The notes under the pieces are model-generated. The model saw nothing but the letters and a program-made list of their open reading frames with translations, was not told the DNA's origin and searched no databases. Position numbers and translations under genes: made by a program. Shown here one piece after another: positions 38,556-47,054 of a stretch of DNA of 56,805 nucleotides. The stretch's first letter is position 1, and each line of letters begins with the position of its first letter. Source of the DNA: a virus; the IMG/VR virus record IMGVR_UViG_3300046474_000372, positions 1 through 56,805 of that record. One strand, 5' to 3'.

Positions 38556-39206
38556 ATGTCAGGGGTTTCAAATCAATCTCAAGATTGGCAAGACCAGCTT
38601 TTGGAAATTGGAAGCGTCCTTGGTAAACGAGATCGAGATGCAATCGGCGGTTATGTCTCAAACCGTCACGTCCGTCGTAAGGAAAGGAGGAACCCCGAAC
38701 CTAATCCGTTCGAGGGTGTAGTATTCCAGGCAGTAGATGTAGAGGTGGACGTACCTGTTGTAAGCAGTGTAGGTAACCTATACGATGCACACCACGAGGC
38801 GGGGATATACCCGAGGGGCATCGGAGTTGAAGCTGTAAGTAGTAACGAAGACGGCCAGCTTCAGGTTATGTGCAGTGATGAAAAAGGTGAAGAGGCTGAT
38901 ATGAGTTTAAAGAGCGAAGACCCATTTCTTCCAGCCGGTAGAAATGCAAACCAAGATAAATCTCCTAAGGGGAAATATAGCGGCTCACGCAATGCCGCAA
39001 AAAATGATGACGATCATGGCGAAGAGGTAGGCCTTACGGAAGAAGAGCAAGAAGAGCTTGACCGTAAGCATAAACATGGCGAACGAGTAAAGAAGACGGT
39101 GGCAATGTCAATCTTGACCGTTGCAACGTGCGCAATCGTTGGCGGCGTTGCCGTAGCGATTACGGGCTTGCTTGGAAATCACAAGTCCAATATCATGAAC
39201 CTCTAA
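38556..39206 (+). CDS. Acidic tail-anchored membrane protein
   Basis: A 216-aa protein when started at the ATG at 38556, which has GAGG 6 nt upstream; the frame opens earlier at 38514. Long polar, acidic domain ('GLTEEEQEELDRKHKHGERV'), then one hydrophobic helix near the C-terminus ('SILTVATCAIVGGVAVAITG'). This gives a tail-anchored layout with the bulk in the cytoplasm or virion. No family recognised. Confidence 0.55.
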   Translation: MSGVSNQSQDWQDQLLEIGSVLGKRDRDAIGGYVSNRHVRRKERRNPEPNPFEGVVFQAVDVEVDVPVVSSVGNLYDAHHEAGIYPRGIGVEAVSSNEDGQLQVMCSDEKGEEADMSLKSEDPFLPAGRNANQDKSPKGKYSGSRNAAKNDDDHGEEVGLTEEEQEELDRKHKHGERVKKTVAMSILTVATCAIVGGVAVAITGLLGNHKSNIMNL

Positions 39207-39221
39207 ACTAATTATTCTAAA

Positions 39222-39248
39222 GGCCCGTGCCCCACACGGGTCTTTCTT
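39222..39248 (+). terminator. Rho-independent terminator
   Basis: GGCCCGTG-CCCCA-CACGGGTC (8 bp with a G-U) followed by TTTCTT, ending the small membrane protein operon. Confidence 0.8.
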
Positions 39249-39275
39249 AAACTAAGGATATTACCGGACAAAATA

Positions 39276-39623
39276 ATGGCATTAGCAGATTTCAGTTTTA
39301 AGAACCCACAGATCCTTAACTACTTCAAAGGATCTGATTCATATGTTCCCTCATCGGAACTTATTTTTATCCATTCACACCCTCTCGTGAAGCCTAATTT
39401 TTTAGATGAGATGGAGGCTATGATTCTTCGAACAAGCCAGCTCATAGATCAAAAGAACATCAGAGGCGCTGTAATCGATAAGCTAGGTAAGCTTGCAATG
39501 AAATTCGGGGCTGAACTCCCGACTATCAATCAAGAGAACGCCCCGACTATTCTGTCTCACTTACGAGACATCTATAAGGTGTGTGACGGCTTACTGAAAA
39601 ACAACAATATCGTGAATACGTAA
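39276..39623 (+). CDS. Uncharacterised 115-aa protein
   Basis: A soluble helical protein starting MALADFSFKNPQILNYFKG. Its last 33 nt overlap the convergent fibre-like gene. No promoter motif is seen between the terminator and this gene, so read-through may express it. Function unknown. Confidence 0.5.
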   Translation: MALADFSFKNPQILNYFKGSDSYVPSSELIFIHSHPLVKPNFLDEMEAMILRTSQLIDQKNIRGAVIDKLGKLAMKFGAELPTINQENAPTILSHLRDIYKVCDGLLKNNNIVNT

Positions 39624-40778
39624 ATTGCCAGTGTTGGTATCAGCAGCGTTTGAGCCAAGTCTATTCAGTGTAACGAACAACTTCTCTTTGTTGATTACCC
39701 ACTGGTTATTAACGAAGCCTGAGAAAGCAGTTGAAGGAATGATAGCAGTTGCAGTTGCATATGTTTGAGCTGCGTTTGCTGAAACATTCATTGCTACTGT
39801 TTCGATAGTTGTAGTCGTAAGACCAGCAGTCGTACTGTCACCAACTCCAACAGCTAAATATGAAAGCTGTAGAGCAAAATTGTTACCAGCAACGTCGCCT
39901 GAAAAAGCAATACGAAGCTTAATAGGTACGTATGGATTGGTGTTCTGACTGCGCAGTGGCATAGGTACGGCAACTCCTTGAGTAGCCGCATCTGCGAAGT
40001 TCCAAACTGGAACACCTGCAACTGCTACTTGTGTAGCTGAGTTGCTAAGAAGTGCAGCAGGAGTTACTGATTGGTTAATACCCTTAATAAACGGTGCTGC
40101 AGCATTTGCAAATACCGTAGGATTAGTGACACCGAACGTAACAACGATTGTGTACAGCGGGAACCAGCCAGCATCAATAGAAGGTTCTACTTGAGTTCCT
40201 GTAGGAGCCTGAGTACCTGCCTTTAGCTGAAGCTTCAGTTCTTTGTTCAGAAGCAAACAAGGTAGGAATGTATTCGTAGAATCTAGGAATGAAGCAGGAA
40301 GCCCTGAAGAGGCCATATTCACTGATGACAAATCTGAGAACTGAGCTTCAACGACGTAAGCAATTGAAGTTCCAGCGTTTGACGGGGAAACAAGGTTAAA
40401 GCTTACAGGAGCGAATAGTAGAGCCTGCTTAATAGTCGTTTGGGCAATGCTATCGTTCGTTGCTTGAGCTTGGTAAACAGCGCCAGGATTTACAGTGATA
40501 ATGTTTGAGCCTGGGAAACTTACTGTTAACCCGGAGATAACCATTGAGTTGTTTGCGTTGGAGAACAGATCTTGAAAGACAGACGCCATAGCAAGCTCAT
40601 TGATAAGCACAGCACGCCTAGCAGAGTCGCCACCGCCCGAACCGATAGTTGAGATGTTAGCAGCTAGATCCGTTAGAGGTCTGTTATCGACTGCGTAATG
40701 ATATGGGTCGAACTGAGTGAAGTAACGCACTGGTGTCAGTGAATTGCTATCCTGAGCGACGAAACCTGGTGTAGACAT
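39591..40778 (-). CDS. Fibre-like or baseplate virion protein
   Basis: A 395-aa protein. Its opening 'LTPVRYFTQFDPYHYAVDNR' with 'PLTDLAANIS' resembles the N-terminal attachment segment found in several myovirus fibre/baseplate proteins. The remainder is Ala/Val/Thr-rich beta structure with 'GSNIITVNPGAVYQ' typical of fibre shaft domains. It is the first minus-strand gene upstream of the portal and has its own promoter 44 nt upstream. Confidence 0.6.
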   Translation of the reverse strand: MSTPGFVAQDSNSLTPVRYFTQFDPYHYAVDNRPLTDLAANISTIGSGGGDSARRAVLINELAMASVFQDLFSNANNSMVISGLTVSFPGSNIITVNPGAVYQAQATNDSIAQTTIKQALLFAPVSFNLVSPSNAGTSIAYVVEAQFSDLSSVNMASSGLPASFLDSTNTFLPCLLLNKELKLQLKAGTQAPTGTQVEPSIDAGWFPLYTIVVTFGVTNPTVFANAAAPFIKGINQSVTPAALLSNSATQVAVAGVPVWNFADAATQGVAVPMPLRSQNTNPYVPIKLRIAFSGDVAGNNFALQLSYLAVGVGDSTTAGLTTTTIETVAMNVSANAAQTYATATAIIPSTAFSGFVNNQWVINKEKLFVTLNRLGSNAADTNTGNLRIHDIVVFQ

Positions 40779-40821
40779 ATTTGTTTAATTCCGATTGAGT
40801 TATGGTACAATATCTATGGCT

Positions 40822-40828
40822 TATTTTA
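40822..40828 (-). promoter_or_regulatory. Late promoter motif CTGTAAAATA
   Basis: Minus strand reads TTGCTG-TAAAATA-AGCC, 44 nt before the start at 40778. Confidence 0.6.
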
Positions 40829-40853
40829 CAGCAATTATTTTTAGTCTTCAACT

Positions 40854-41318
40854 ATGAAACTCACAGAAAACGGCATTGTCTACGAATATCACGGAGACAC
40901 TATTACAAGGCGTTGGCCCTGGCGTGATCGTCATGGCTCAAAGTATTTCAGCCAGCAGTACTCTATGTACTTCAATAGCTTCAATACATATTGGAGACAT
41001 GTAGGCATTGCCGAGTCTGCGTTTGTAAAGTCTGATAGCAAGCTTGAAGGCTTTTCATATGCAGAAGTATTGGGACAGTGGGTGCGAGTTCAGTATCCTC
41101 ATGAAAGCGTTGTTGTTCTCAAAGACATTAATGCTCAAGAGAGAGGAATTTCATTTTGGGCCAAAATTCCCAAAGAGAAGATTGAGCACATTCAGAAAGA
41201 CGTTATTGTACTTCGCTGTGGAAGTAAAGAAAAAGCCTGCGAAATCGTAGACTCTATTGAACCAGCCTTCGCTGAAGCATTTGCATTCGCAGGCGGTATT
41301 TTAATTAATTACAACTGA
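40854..41318 (+). CDS. Uncharacterised 154-aa protein
   Basis: A soluble alpha/beta protein rich in Trp and Tyr in its first half ('TRRWPWRDRHGSKYFSQQYS'). It ends with a helix-strand unit ('PAFAEAFAFAGGILINYN'). The stop and the next start overlap by one base (TGATG), so it is coupled to the helicase operon. A TATGGTACAATA sequence at ~40802 may be a degenerate promoter. Confidence 0.55.
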   Translation: MKLTENGIVYEYHGDTITRRWPWRDRHGSKYFSQQYSMYFNSFNTYWRHVGIAESAFVKSDSKLEGFSYAEVLGQWVRVQYPHESVVVLKDINAQERGISFWAKIPKEKIEHIQKDVIVLRCGSKEKACEIVDSIEPAFAEAFAFAGGILINYN

Positions 41319-41581
41319 TGAAAGGATACGCTTTTTTAGACGCTGACGGTAGAATGCAATACCGTTCACAAGAATATATCGACGTTGATAATCCGTTCTT
41401 CTGGCAACAGAATAGATACGACATTCTACGTAAATGGAAGTTCGATACAGAAGATATGGCCTCGATGTTATTCATGTTTCGTCATTTACGAGACTTGAGG
41501 CTTAGCGCAGATTTAGTAATGGAATTCTGTACGATGATAAACTTTGATGTTGAAACACTGAAGAATGCTAATAAAGTTTAA
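41318..41581 (+). CDS. Uncharacterised 87-aa protein
   Basis: A small protein starting MKGYAFLDADGRMQYRS, with an aromatic-rich centre and a helical C-terminus. It overlaps the helicase gene by 17 nt, so it may be a helicase partner. No motif is recognised. Confidence 0.55.
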   Translation: MKGYAFLDADGRMQYRSQEYIDVDNPFFWQQNRYDILRKWKFDTEDMASMLFMFRHLRDLRLSADLVMEFCTMINFDVETLKNANKV

Positions 41582-43367
41582 CCAGAATAAAACAAGAGTT
41601 CTATTCATAAATGAAGATATTAAAGAATATAAGAAGCTAATGGACTTCCCGGCCTTTCTACGTGAAGGGCCTTACTTCTATGTTCCCGCAAAATGGGGTG
41701 CTGCTCGTAATGTGTACATGCGCATGAGAAGCGAATTCCCCAAGATGAAATTCTTAATCGATAAAGATGTTCATGAATTTCTGACTTCAACTCCCAAGCT
41801 TAGAGAAATCCCAGAATCGTTCAGGTTCTTTACAGAGCCTATGGACTTCCAACGCATTGCTTTGCGCTATTTATATACAGTTGGAAGCGGGGGTATTCTT
41901 TTAGATCCAGGTATGGGTAAATCTAAGGTTACTCTGGACTACATTGCTCTAATGGGATTTAAGAAGGTTGTAATCGTATGTCCTAAACCTCTTCTATTCG
42001 TATGGGAAGATGAAATCAAGTTTCACCGTCCCGACCTTAACTATTACACTGTTAAAAGCACTGATTGGGCGAAGGAAAAAGAAGGGATCGAAAAGCACCA
42101 AGTTACAATCATCAATTACAACAAGGCTGTAGCGTTTGAAGAGAACCTAAAAGAAGTTGGATATGAATATATCCACTTGGATGAGTTTCTAATCAAGGAT
42201 CCAAAGACTACGAGAACTAAGTCTTTGACAGAGTTGTCCAGAGTGATTAACTATCGTTCTGGCGGATCTGGTACTTTGATAAATAACTCCATTATGGATG
42301 TGTATTGTCCAGTGCGGTTTTTGGAGCCAGCATTAGTTGGACTTAACTATCGAAACTTTTTGGATCGACATACCGTAAAGAAGCTTATCAAGAAAGAAGA
42401 TAACTCCGCTGTAAACGCTATTGTTGCATTTAAAGGTATGAATATTGCAAGGTCAATTCTTGAGTCATGCTGTATCGTAATGACTAAAGAAGAATGGCTT
42501 AAAGGCAAGATTCCGGAAAAGGTATTTCATGACGTTTATGTAACGCCTTCTCAAGAACAGAAAGACGTTTATGACTCGCTTGTAAGAAACTACATTGCTG
42601 AGTTCAAAGGCAATTTTATCGAGATTGATAATCCACTGGTTATGCTGAGTAAGCTGTATCAGATTTCAAATGGATTTTTATACAAGACTGAAAAGGCCGA
42701 GACTGATCTCAAGCAGAATGACGCATACGCTGCGAATGACATGGATGATCTTCTCCAAGATGGTAAGGAGCGCAAGCGTAAACCAAAGCGTGAAACTCTG
42801 TTTTTCGAGAATCAACCGAAGATTGAAGCTCTCAGAAAGATCTGTGTAGAGAAGATTCCAACCAAGAAAGCGATTATCTGGTTTAATATGTCAGCCGAGC
42901 TTGAGCTTATCGAAACGATGCTTAAAGCGGAGGATAAGACGTATTCAGTTATCAAAGGTGGAGAGTCAAATATCGGCAAAAAGGTTCGTGAATATAATGC
43001 GAATCCTGCAATCCAGTATTTAGTCTGTCAAGCTAAGGCGGTTAACTACGGCATTACCGTTCTTGGAACTACGCTTGAGAAATTGGAGGACTCGGAGAAT
43101 GAATATGAGATGATGCCTAACATCAATCCCGAAGTTCACACCGAAATCTTCTACAGTATGAACTTTAGCTTAGAAGTATATCTGCAACAACAAGACCGTA
43201 TTCACCGAATCGGTCAAAAACACGTATGTGAGTATTATCGTATATTCGCAAACACAACCGTTGAACATCAAATCAGAAAAGCAGCCATTGATAAGATGAG
43301 CATTCGAGAAGAACTCCTCGTTGATATCGCTCATAAACTTAGAGAATTAGATACGAATTTGGTATAA
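41565..43367 (+). CDS. SNF2-like SF2 DNA helicase/translocase
   Basis: A 600-aa protein. 'PMDFQRIAL' (92-100) is the Q-like motif; 'LLDPGMGKSKVTLDYI' (112-127) is Walker A; 'IHLDEFLIKDPKTTRTK' carries D206-E207, a DEFL variant of the DEAH box with the SNF2-type I-K-D/N following; 'QQQDRIHRIGQ' is motif VI as in SNF2/RapA proteins. Such enzymes translocate on duplex DNA, remodelling protein-DNA complexes or aiding recombination and replication restart. Its stop codon TAA is formed by the TTGGTATAAG promoter of the next gene. Confidence 0.85.
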   Translation: MLIKFNQNKTRVLFINEDIKEYKKLMDFPAFLREGPYFYVPAKWGAARNVYMRMRSEFPKMKFLIDKDVHEFLTSTPKLREIPESFRFFTEPMDFQRIALRYLYTVGSGGILLDPGMGKSKVTLDYIALMGFKKVVIVCPKPLLFVWEDEIKFHRPDLNYYTVKSTDWAKEKEGIEKHQVTIINYNKAVAFEENLKEVGYEYIHLDEFLIKDPKTTRTKSLTELSRVINYRSGGSGTLINNSIMDVYCPVRFLEPALVGLNYRNFLDRHTVKKLIKKEDNSAVNAIVAFKGMNIARSILESCCIVMTKEEWLKGKIPEKVFHDVYVTPSQEQKDVYDSLVRNYIAEFKGNFIEIDNPLVMLSKLYQISNGFLYKTEKAETDLKQNDAYAANDMDDLLQDGKERKRKPKRETLFFENQPKIEALRKICVEKIPTKKAIIWFNMSAELELIETMLKAEDKTYSVIKGGESNIGKKVREYNANPAIQYLVCQAKAVNYGITVLGTTLEKLEDSENEYEMMPNINPEVHTEIFYSMNFSLEVYLQQQDRIHRIGQKHVCEYYRIFANTTVEHQIRKAAIDKMSIREELLVDIAHKLRELDTNLV

Positions 43368-43368
43368 G
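43359..43368 (+). promoter_or_regulatory. Plus-strand promoter TTGGTATAAG overlapping helicase stop codon
   Basis: The motif is read in frame as Leu-Val-stop at the end of the helicase. A GGTAA/TTACC stem (43376-43397) lies at the expected RNA start. Confidence 0.65.
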
Positions 43369-43407
43369 GTTATTGGGTAAACCTGTAACTTTTTACCGGA
43401 TTTCAAA

Positions 43408-43647
43408 ATGTGGATCTGCGTTCCCTGTCTTAAGCAGGCCAGTAAGAAAGTTCCTAAAAACTTGCTTATTCGTGCCTGCGATATCTGCCATACACCAGCA
43501 GTTGAATGTGCTATCGAGCAGTCAAAAGTCAATATTGAAGCTCCGAATTGGCATAAGTATTCTGAGAGCAAGGATAGTTTTTCCAGTCCGGATCCTTTCA
43601 AGATCCCTGATAACGGCTTGTATCTCTGGCTTAGACCACAACACTAA
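43408..43647 (+). CDS. Small zinc-ribbon protein
   Basis: A 79-aa protein beginning MWICVPCLKQASKKVPKN with C4-x2-C7 and a second pair in 'ACDICHTPAVEC', making a four-Cys zinc ribbon. The C-terminal half is Pro/Ser-rich. No ribosome site is obvious, so the exact start is not certain. Likely a nucleic-acid or protein-binding adaptor. Confidence 0.6.
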   Translation: MWICVPCLKQASKKVPKNLLIRACDICHTPAVECAIEQSKVNIEAPNWHKYSESKDSFSSPDPFKIPDNGLYLWLRPQH

Positions 43648-43683
43648 CACGTAGTAAGACCTACCAAAGAAAGGTAAAGAACA

Positions 43684-44301
43684 ATGAACGCTCCCGAAGC
43701 ACGCACCCTTTTCGATGAATCGTCGGCTCACAACCAAATCACTGCAGCAGTGAATGGTTGGATTTCGAAAAATCCCCAGCATACCCGCGAGGCTCTTGCC
43801 GAAGCTGAGGCAGAAATTCGCAGCCGCATTCTCGAAAGTCGCAGCAAGGGCAAGTACCTGAACTCCAAACCTGTCCGTGATCTTCGCAAGTCCGGAGTTG
43901 CAACGCTGATCGCTGAACACGGCTGGGAATACGTCACGGTGAAACAGACCGTGGAAGTAAAGGGCTCTGGACGAAATCAAGAAGCGCCGCGCAATGTATT
44001 CGAAGCGTTTCTGTACGAAATGATTTCTGACTTCGACACGCACTTCGTGGATCGCACAGTGTCGTTCCTGTTCCACAAGTCCAGTGCCGGTAAGGCTTTC
44101 TGCCTGGAGTATGCAATTGCTCTGCAGAACCCGGCTGACACTCCGGACAGCCTCGTAGCAAAAGAACTCGTTGTGACGCGGATGCTGGAAGGCAAGACGA
44201 TCAAGATGTACATGAAGGACGACAGCTCGGCAATGTCCGACGCTGCGCAGTTCCTGATCGAGAACGGTGCGCTGGAGTTGTACTCGCAAGCGTATCTGTA
44301 A
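43684..44301 (+). CDS. Uncharacterised 205-aa protein
   Basis: A soluble helical protein preceded by AAAGGTAAAG. 'EAEAEIRSRILESRSKGKYL' is a charged helix; 'VFEAFLYEMISDFDTHFVDR' a conserved-looking core. Codon use is richer in G/C than that of the upstream helicase, and this continues through 46242. No domain recognised. Confidence 0.55.
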   Translation: MNAPEARTLFDESSAHNQITAAVNGWISKNPQHTREALAEAEAEIRSRILESRSKGKYLNSKPVRDLRKSGVATLIAEHGWEYVTVKQTVEVKGSGRNQEAPRNVFEAFLYEMISDFDTHFVDRTVSFLFHKSSAGKAFCLEYAIALQNPADTPDSLVAKELVVTRMLEGKTIKMYMKDDSSAMSDAAQFLIENGALELYSQAYL

Positions 44302-44439
44302 AAACCGTATTCCCGGGGGCCGTGCTAAACCCACGGCAGTGAATACTCAAGTAGATGGCCAACCTACAAGAGTGTAGTCTCCTATTGGCAAAACCAATCG
44401 CAGTATCAAAAACCAACCAATCAGTAAAGGAGCAACACC

Positions 44440-44982
44440 ATGAAACGCAACCTCATCGCTGCAGCAATCCTGTCCTTCGCTTCGATCGCAGCTTTCGCCG
44501 GTAACGGCAATGGCAACGGCAACAACAACGGTGGCGCAGTCTCGGGCGGCGTCGCCGGTCAAGCAGAAATCGGCGGTCAGATCACGGTCGGTCAAGTCAA
44601 CGCAGGTCTGTCGGCTTCGAGCCAAACCAGCGGCAACGCCGTGTCGTCCACGAAGGTCTTCGGCCCGAATGCGTACAGCACGCAATCGACGATCTCGACC
44701 GGTGCGGGTACGACCACTGCAAGCGTCGATGTCAAGCCCAACAGCGTGACGGCCACAACCTCGCAAGGTGCGGTCTCGAACGTCGTGTCGAACTCGAACC
44801 AGTCGTCGCAACTGCCGACGCTGGACGACAAGGGTCTGCTGATCAACGGCACCGCTGGCGTGGCTCAAGTGCAGAACACCGCCGCAGCCGCAGCAACGCA
44901 AACCATCGTCGGCGTGACGGGCATGGCTGGCATCGAAGGCTCGGCAGGTCTGTCGGCAATCGGCCACGTTGCTGGCTTCTAA
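44440..44982 (+). CDS. Secreted Gly/Asn/Ser-rich protein, host-like codon use
   Basis: A 180-aa protein with a Sec signal peptide (MKRNLIAAAILSFASIAAFA, cleavage after A-F-A) and a mature part starting with a Gly-Asn run, then low-complexity Ser/Thr/Ala/Gly/Val beta-like sequence. Codons are strongly GC-rich (many AAC, GGC, TCG, ACG), unlike the structural genes. AAAGGAG precedes the ATG. It would be exported to the periplasm or cell surface. Host-acquired gene or surface-modifying factor are both possible; a fibre-forming repeat protein is a third option. Confidence 0.65.
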   Translation: MKRNLIAAAILSFASIAAFAGNGNGNGNNNGGAVSGGVAGQAEIGGQITVGQVNAGLSASSQTSGNAVSSTKVFGPNAYSTQSTISTGAGTTTASVDVKPNSVTATTSQGAVSNVVSNSNQSSQLPTLDDKGLLINGTAGVAQVQNTAAAAATQTIVGVTGMAGIEGSAGLSAIGHVAGF

Positions 44983-45020
44983 GCAGCGAGTAGTAGAAGT
45001 ACCGTAGTAAAAGGCCACAG

Positions 45021-45054
45021 GTAGGGGCGTACTGATGGGGTACGCTCCGCCTAC
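45021..45054 (+). other. Intergenic hairpin between the two secreted-protein genes
   Basis: GTAGG pairs with CCTAC and CGTAC with GTACG around TGATGGG. No U-run follows, so it is more likely an mRNA processing/stability element than a terminator. Confidence 0.45.
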
Positions 45055-45084
45055 ATAACGATACTAAATTCTGGGGTAGTTAAC

Positions 45085-45810
45085 ATGAAACGCTTTGCAC
45101 GAGTTATCCTGAGCACTGCTCTGGGATTGGTAATAGCTTCGACCGCAATGGCTCAGAACAGAGTCAACGCGGATGTGAATAGCACGAACACCAGCAATGC
45201 TGTCTCGCAGACCGAGGCGAGCAATCAAGGTGTCAGCGCTACGAACAACTTCAACACGACTTCGCCGGAACATACCTCCACCGATGTGCATTACTCCGGT
45301 GTTACGGGTTCGAACACGGCAGTCGGCCTGGGATCGTTCTCCAGCTCATTCTCATCGGACTATTGCGGCGGTACGCAACAGGCCGGTATCAGCGTCCCTT
45401 ACGCAACACTGGCCGCTGGTGGGCCGGTGCTGAAGGAGCCAGGCGTAGCTTGTGTGAACACACGTGCAGCAGTACACACGATGGAGTTCTCGGCAACGTA
45501 TGGCAACGCCGCAGCACGTGCATTGGCTCTGGCGGATGAAGCCAAGAAGCGCAACGATGCACAAGCTGCTGCAGAGTATCAAAACAGCGCTGCGGGGTAT
45601 GCAGCAATGTCGGGGAAGTTGGCTCAAGCTTCGGTAAACATGTTGTGCAATTTGTCAGACGATGTGCGTCAAGCGTATCGTGATGCAGGAGTTTCGTGCC
45701 CGGAGACCAAGCAGGAAAAAGTTGCTGCAGAAAAGCAACAAGCAGTAGCTCATAACGAACCGACGGATCCATTCGTCCGGGAACGTATGGGCCTTGCGTC
45801 GCTGAAGTAA
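45085..45810 (+). CDS. Secreted protein with four conserved-looking cysteines
   Basis: A 241-aa protein. Signal peptide MKRFARVILSTALGLVIAST ending A-M-A. The mature N-terminus (~25-85) is Asn/Ser/Thr-rich like the preceding protein; then C93 ('SDYCGGTQQAG'), 'EPGVACVN', 'SVNMLCNL' and 'GVSCPET' give four Cys, enough for two disulfides in the periplasm. A helical segment ('ALALADEAKKRNDAQAAAEY') follows. It shares the signal and Asn/Ser region with its neighbour, so the two may work together. Function unknown. Confidence 0.65.
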   Translation: MKRFARVILSTALGLVIASTAMAQNRVNADVNSTNTSNAVSQTEASNQGVSATNNFNTTSPEHTSTDVHYSGVTGSNTAVGLGSFSSSFSSDYCGGTQQAGISVPYATLAAGGPVLKEPGVACVNTRAAVHTMEFSATYGNAAARALALADEAKKRNDAQAAAEYQNSAAGYAAMSGKLAQASVNMLCNLSDDVRQAYRDAGVSCPETKQEKVAAEKQQAVAHNEPTDPFVRERMGLASLK

Positions 45811-45879
45811 ACCTGGACAGAGGGCGAGGCTTAGGCTTCGCTCTCTACCACGTATAACCAAAAAAAGGAAAACGCCAAA

Positions 45880-46242
45880 ATGAACTTCGTTCAAGCACTC
45901 AAGAAACTGTTTCAAAACAAGTCGATGCTCACACAAGGAGAAGCGTCGGCAGACGTGAAAGTTGAACCTCTCCCTCTTGACATCTATCAGGACTTGCCAG
46001 ACATCGGTGAGCACCGCCAGCAGATCATGGAAATGATCGCCAAGATGCATCCGGAAGTGGTTTACGCAGAGCAGGCGACGATTCGTCACAATCGCCGTGC
46101 GGAATACAAATCGATACACTTCTTACGCACTGAAAGCAAGCGCAAGTGGGCGTACGATGTCAAGGTTGCAAAAGGCGAATACACTACGGACAAGCTCGTA
46201 CGAGTTGCGCCGCAGCAACGTCGTACTTTGCAAGCAGTCTGA
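45880..46242 (+). CDS. Uncharacterised basic 120-aa protein
   Basis: A soluble protein, acidic in the middle and basic at the C-terminus ('ESKRKWAYDVKVAKGEYTTD'). AAAAGGA precedes the start. Last gene before a strong terminator. No family recognised. Confidence 0.55.
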   Translation: MNFVQALKKLFQNKSMLTQGEASADVKVEPLPLDIYQDLPDIGEHRQQIMEMIAKMHPEVVYAEQATIRHNRRAEYKSIHFLRTESKRKWAYDVKVAKGEYTTDKLVRVAPQQRRTLQAV

Positions 46243-46260
46243 TTGAGGTTAAACTCAGTC

Positions 46261-46297
46261 AAAGGGCTTCTCGATTCACTTCGAGCAGCCTTTTTTT
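46261..46297 (+). terminator. Rho-independent terminator
   Basis: AAGGGCTTCTCGA...TTCGAGCAGCCTT, ~10 bp with one mismatch, followed by TTTTT. Confidence 0.8.
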
Positions 46298-46322
46298 ACT
46301 TTTAAATGGAGGTTTTACACAC

Positions 46323-46982
46323 ATGGCTTATATTCACCGATGGGTAGGAAAGTTCTTCCCCGCACTAGTTGTAACGGTGCTACTCTCGGCGTGCGGCTCT
46401 CAAGAAGTCAAATTTGATAATTCAATCAATACGCCTGTTTTAGCAACCACACCCGCACGGGAATCCACTGTCTTAAATGCTGCGTTACAGCAACAAGATA
46501 CTTTCTCTTTATATGAGTTCGTAGGCTCAGACGAACCACAAGAGACGAAAGATCAGAGAAGCGCAAAACTGATCAAATTTGTTGCAAGTAGATTCAAGAA
46601 ACCTGAATGGTTCATTGAAAAGATCGTGGAAGCTGCCAAGAAGTATTCTCGGCCAGATTTTCCAACAGCATATGATATTCTTGCAATCATTGCTGTAGAG
46701 TCTACTTACAACACAAATGCGCAGCACAGAGGATCGTGGGGCTTGATGCAAATAGAGGCTAAATCTCATCGTGCAAAGACGCGTGGTGAAAGTCTTAAAA
46801 ACATCGACACCAACATTCGTGTAGGAACGGAGGTTCTAAGCGAGTATTATAGTATCACACATAGTAGGTCAGGAGCAATTCAGGCTTACAATATCGGAAT
46901 CGGTAATTTCTTGGCTGGTGGTCGAGCCAAAACGTACCTGTCAAAAGTTAACAAAGAGAAGTCTGTCATCAACTCGATTTAG
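46323..46982 (+). CDS. Lipoprotein lytic transglycosylase (lysis candidate)
   Basis: A 219-aa protein. Start at 46323 with GGAGG upstream; the frame opens earlier but lacks a site and runs through a terminator. Residues 1-24 are a lipoprotein signal with lipobox L-S-A-C24. Residues ~105-215 are an SLT domain: catalytic E126 in 'ILAIIAVESTYN', 'SWGLMQIEAKSH' (138-149) and 'GAIQAYNIGIGNFL'. It would be anchored to a membrane and cut peptidoglycan. With two small membrane proteins and a hydrolase next to it, a role in lysis or wall remodelling is likely. Confidence 0.75.
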   Translation: MAYIHRWVGKFFPALVVTVLLSACGSQEVKFDNSINTPVLATTPARESTVLNAALQQQDTFSLYEFVGSDEPQETKDQRSAKLIKFVASRFKKPEWFIEKIVEAAKKYSRPDFPTAYDILAIIAVESTYNTNAQHRGSWGLMQIEAKSHRAKTRGESLKNIDTNIRVGTEVLSEYYSITHSRSGAIQAYNIGIGNFLAGGRAKTYLSKVNKEKSVINSI

Positions 46983-47002
46983 CTCAATTCACAAGTCATA
47001 AC

Positions 47003-47012
47003 TTGGTATAAG
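47003..47012 (+). promoter_or_regulatory. Plus-strand promoter TTGGTATAAG
   Basis: Exact motif followed by AGAATTGGGTAA, similar to the downstream part of the 43359 promoter (GTTATTGGGTAA). 42 nt before the gene at 47055. Confidence 0.7.
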
Positions 47013-47054
47013 AGAATTGGGTAAAACAATCTTTTTTGGAAGGACAAGTTCCAA

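Noticed and set aside
43522-45772. Long minus-strand open frames opposite the 43684-45810 genes (for example 43522-44334 and 44347-45018).
   Set aside because: They lie antisense to genes with signal peptides, ribosome sites and sensible composition; their Arg/Cys/His-rich products are typical of the reverse strand of GC-rich coding sequence.
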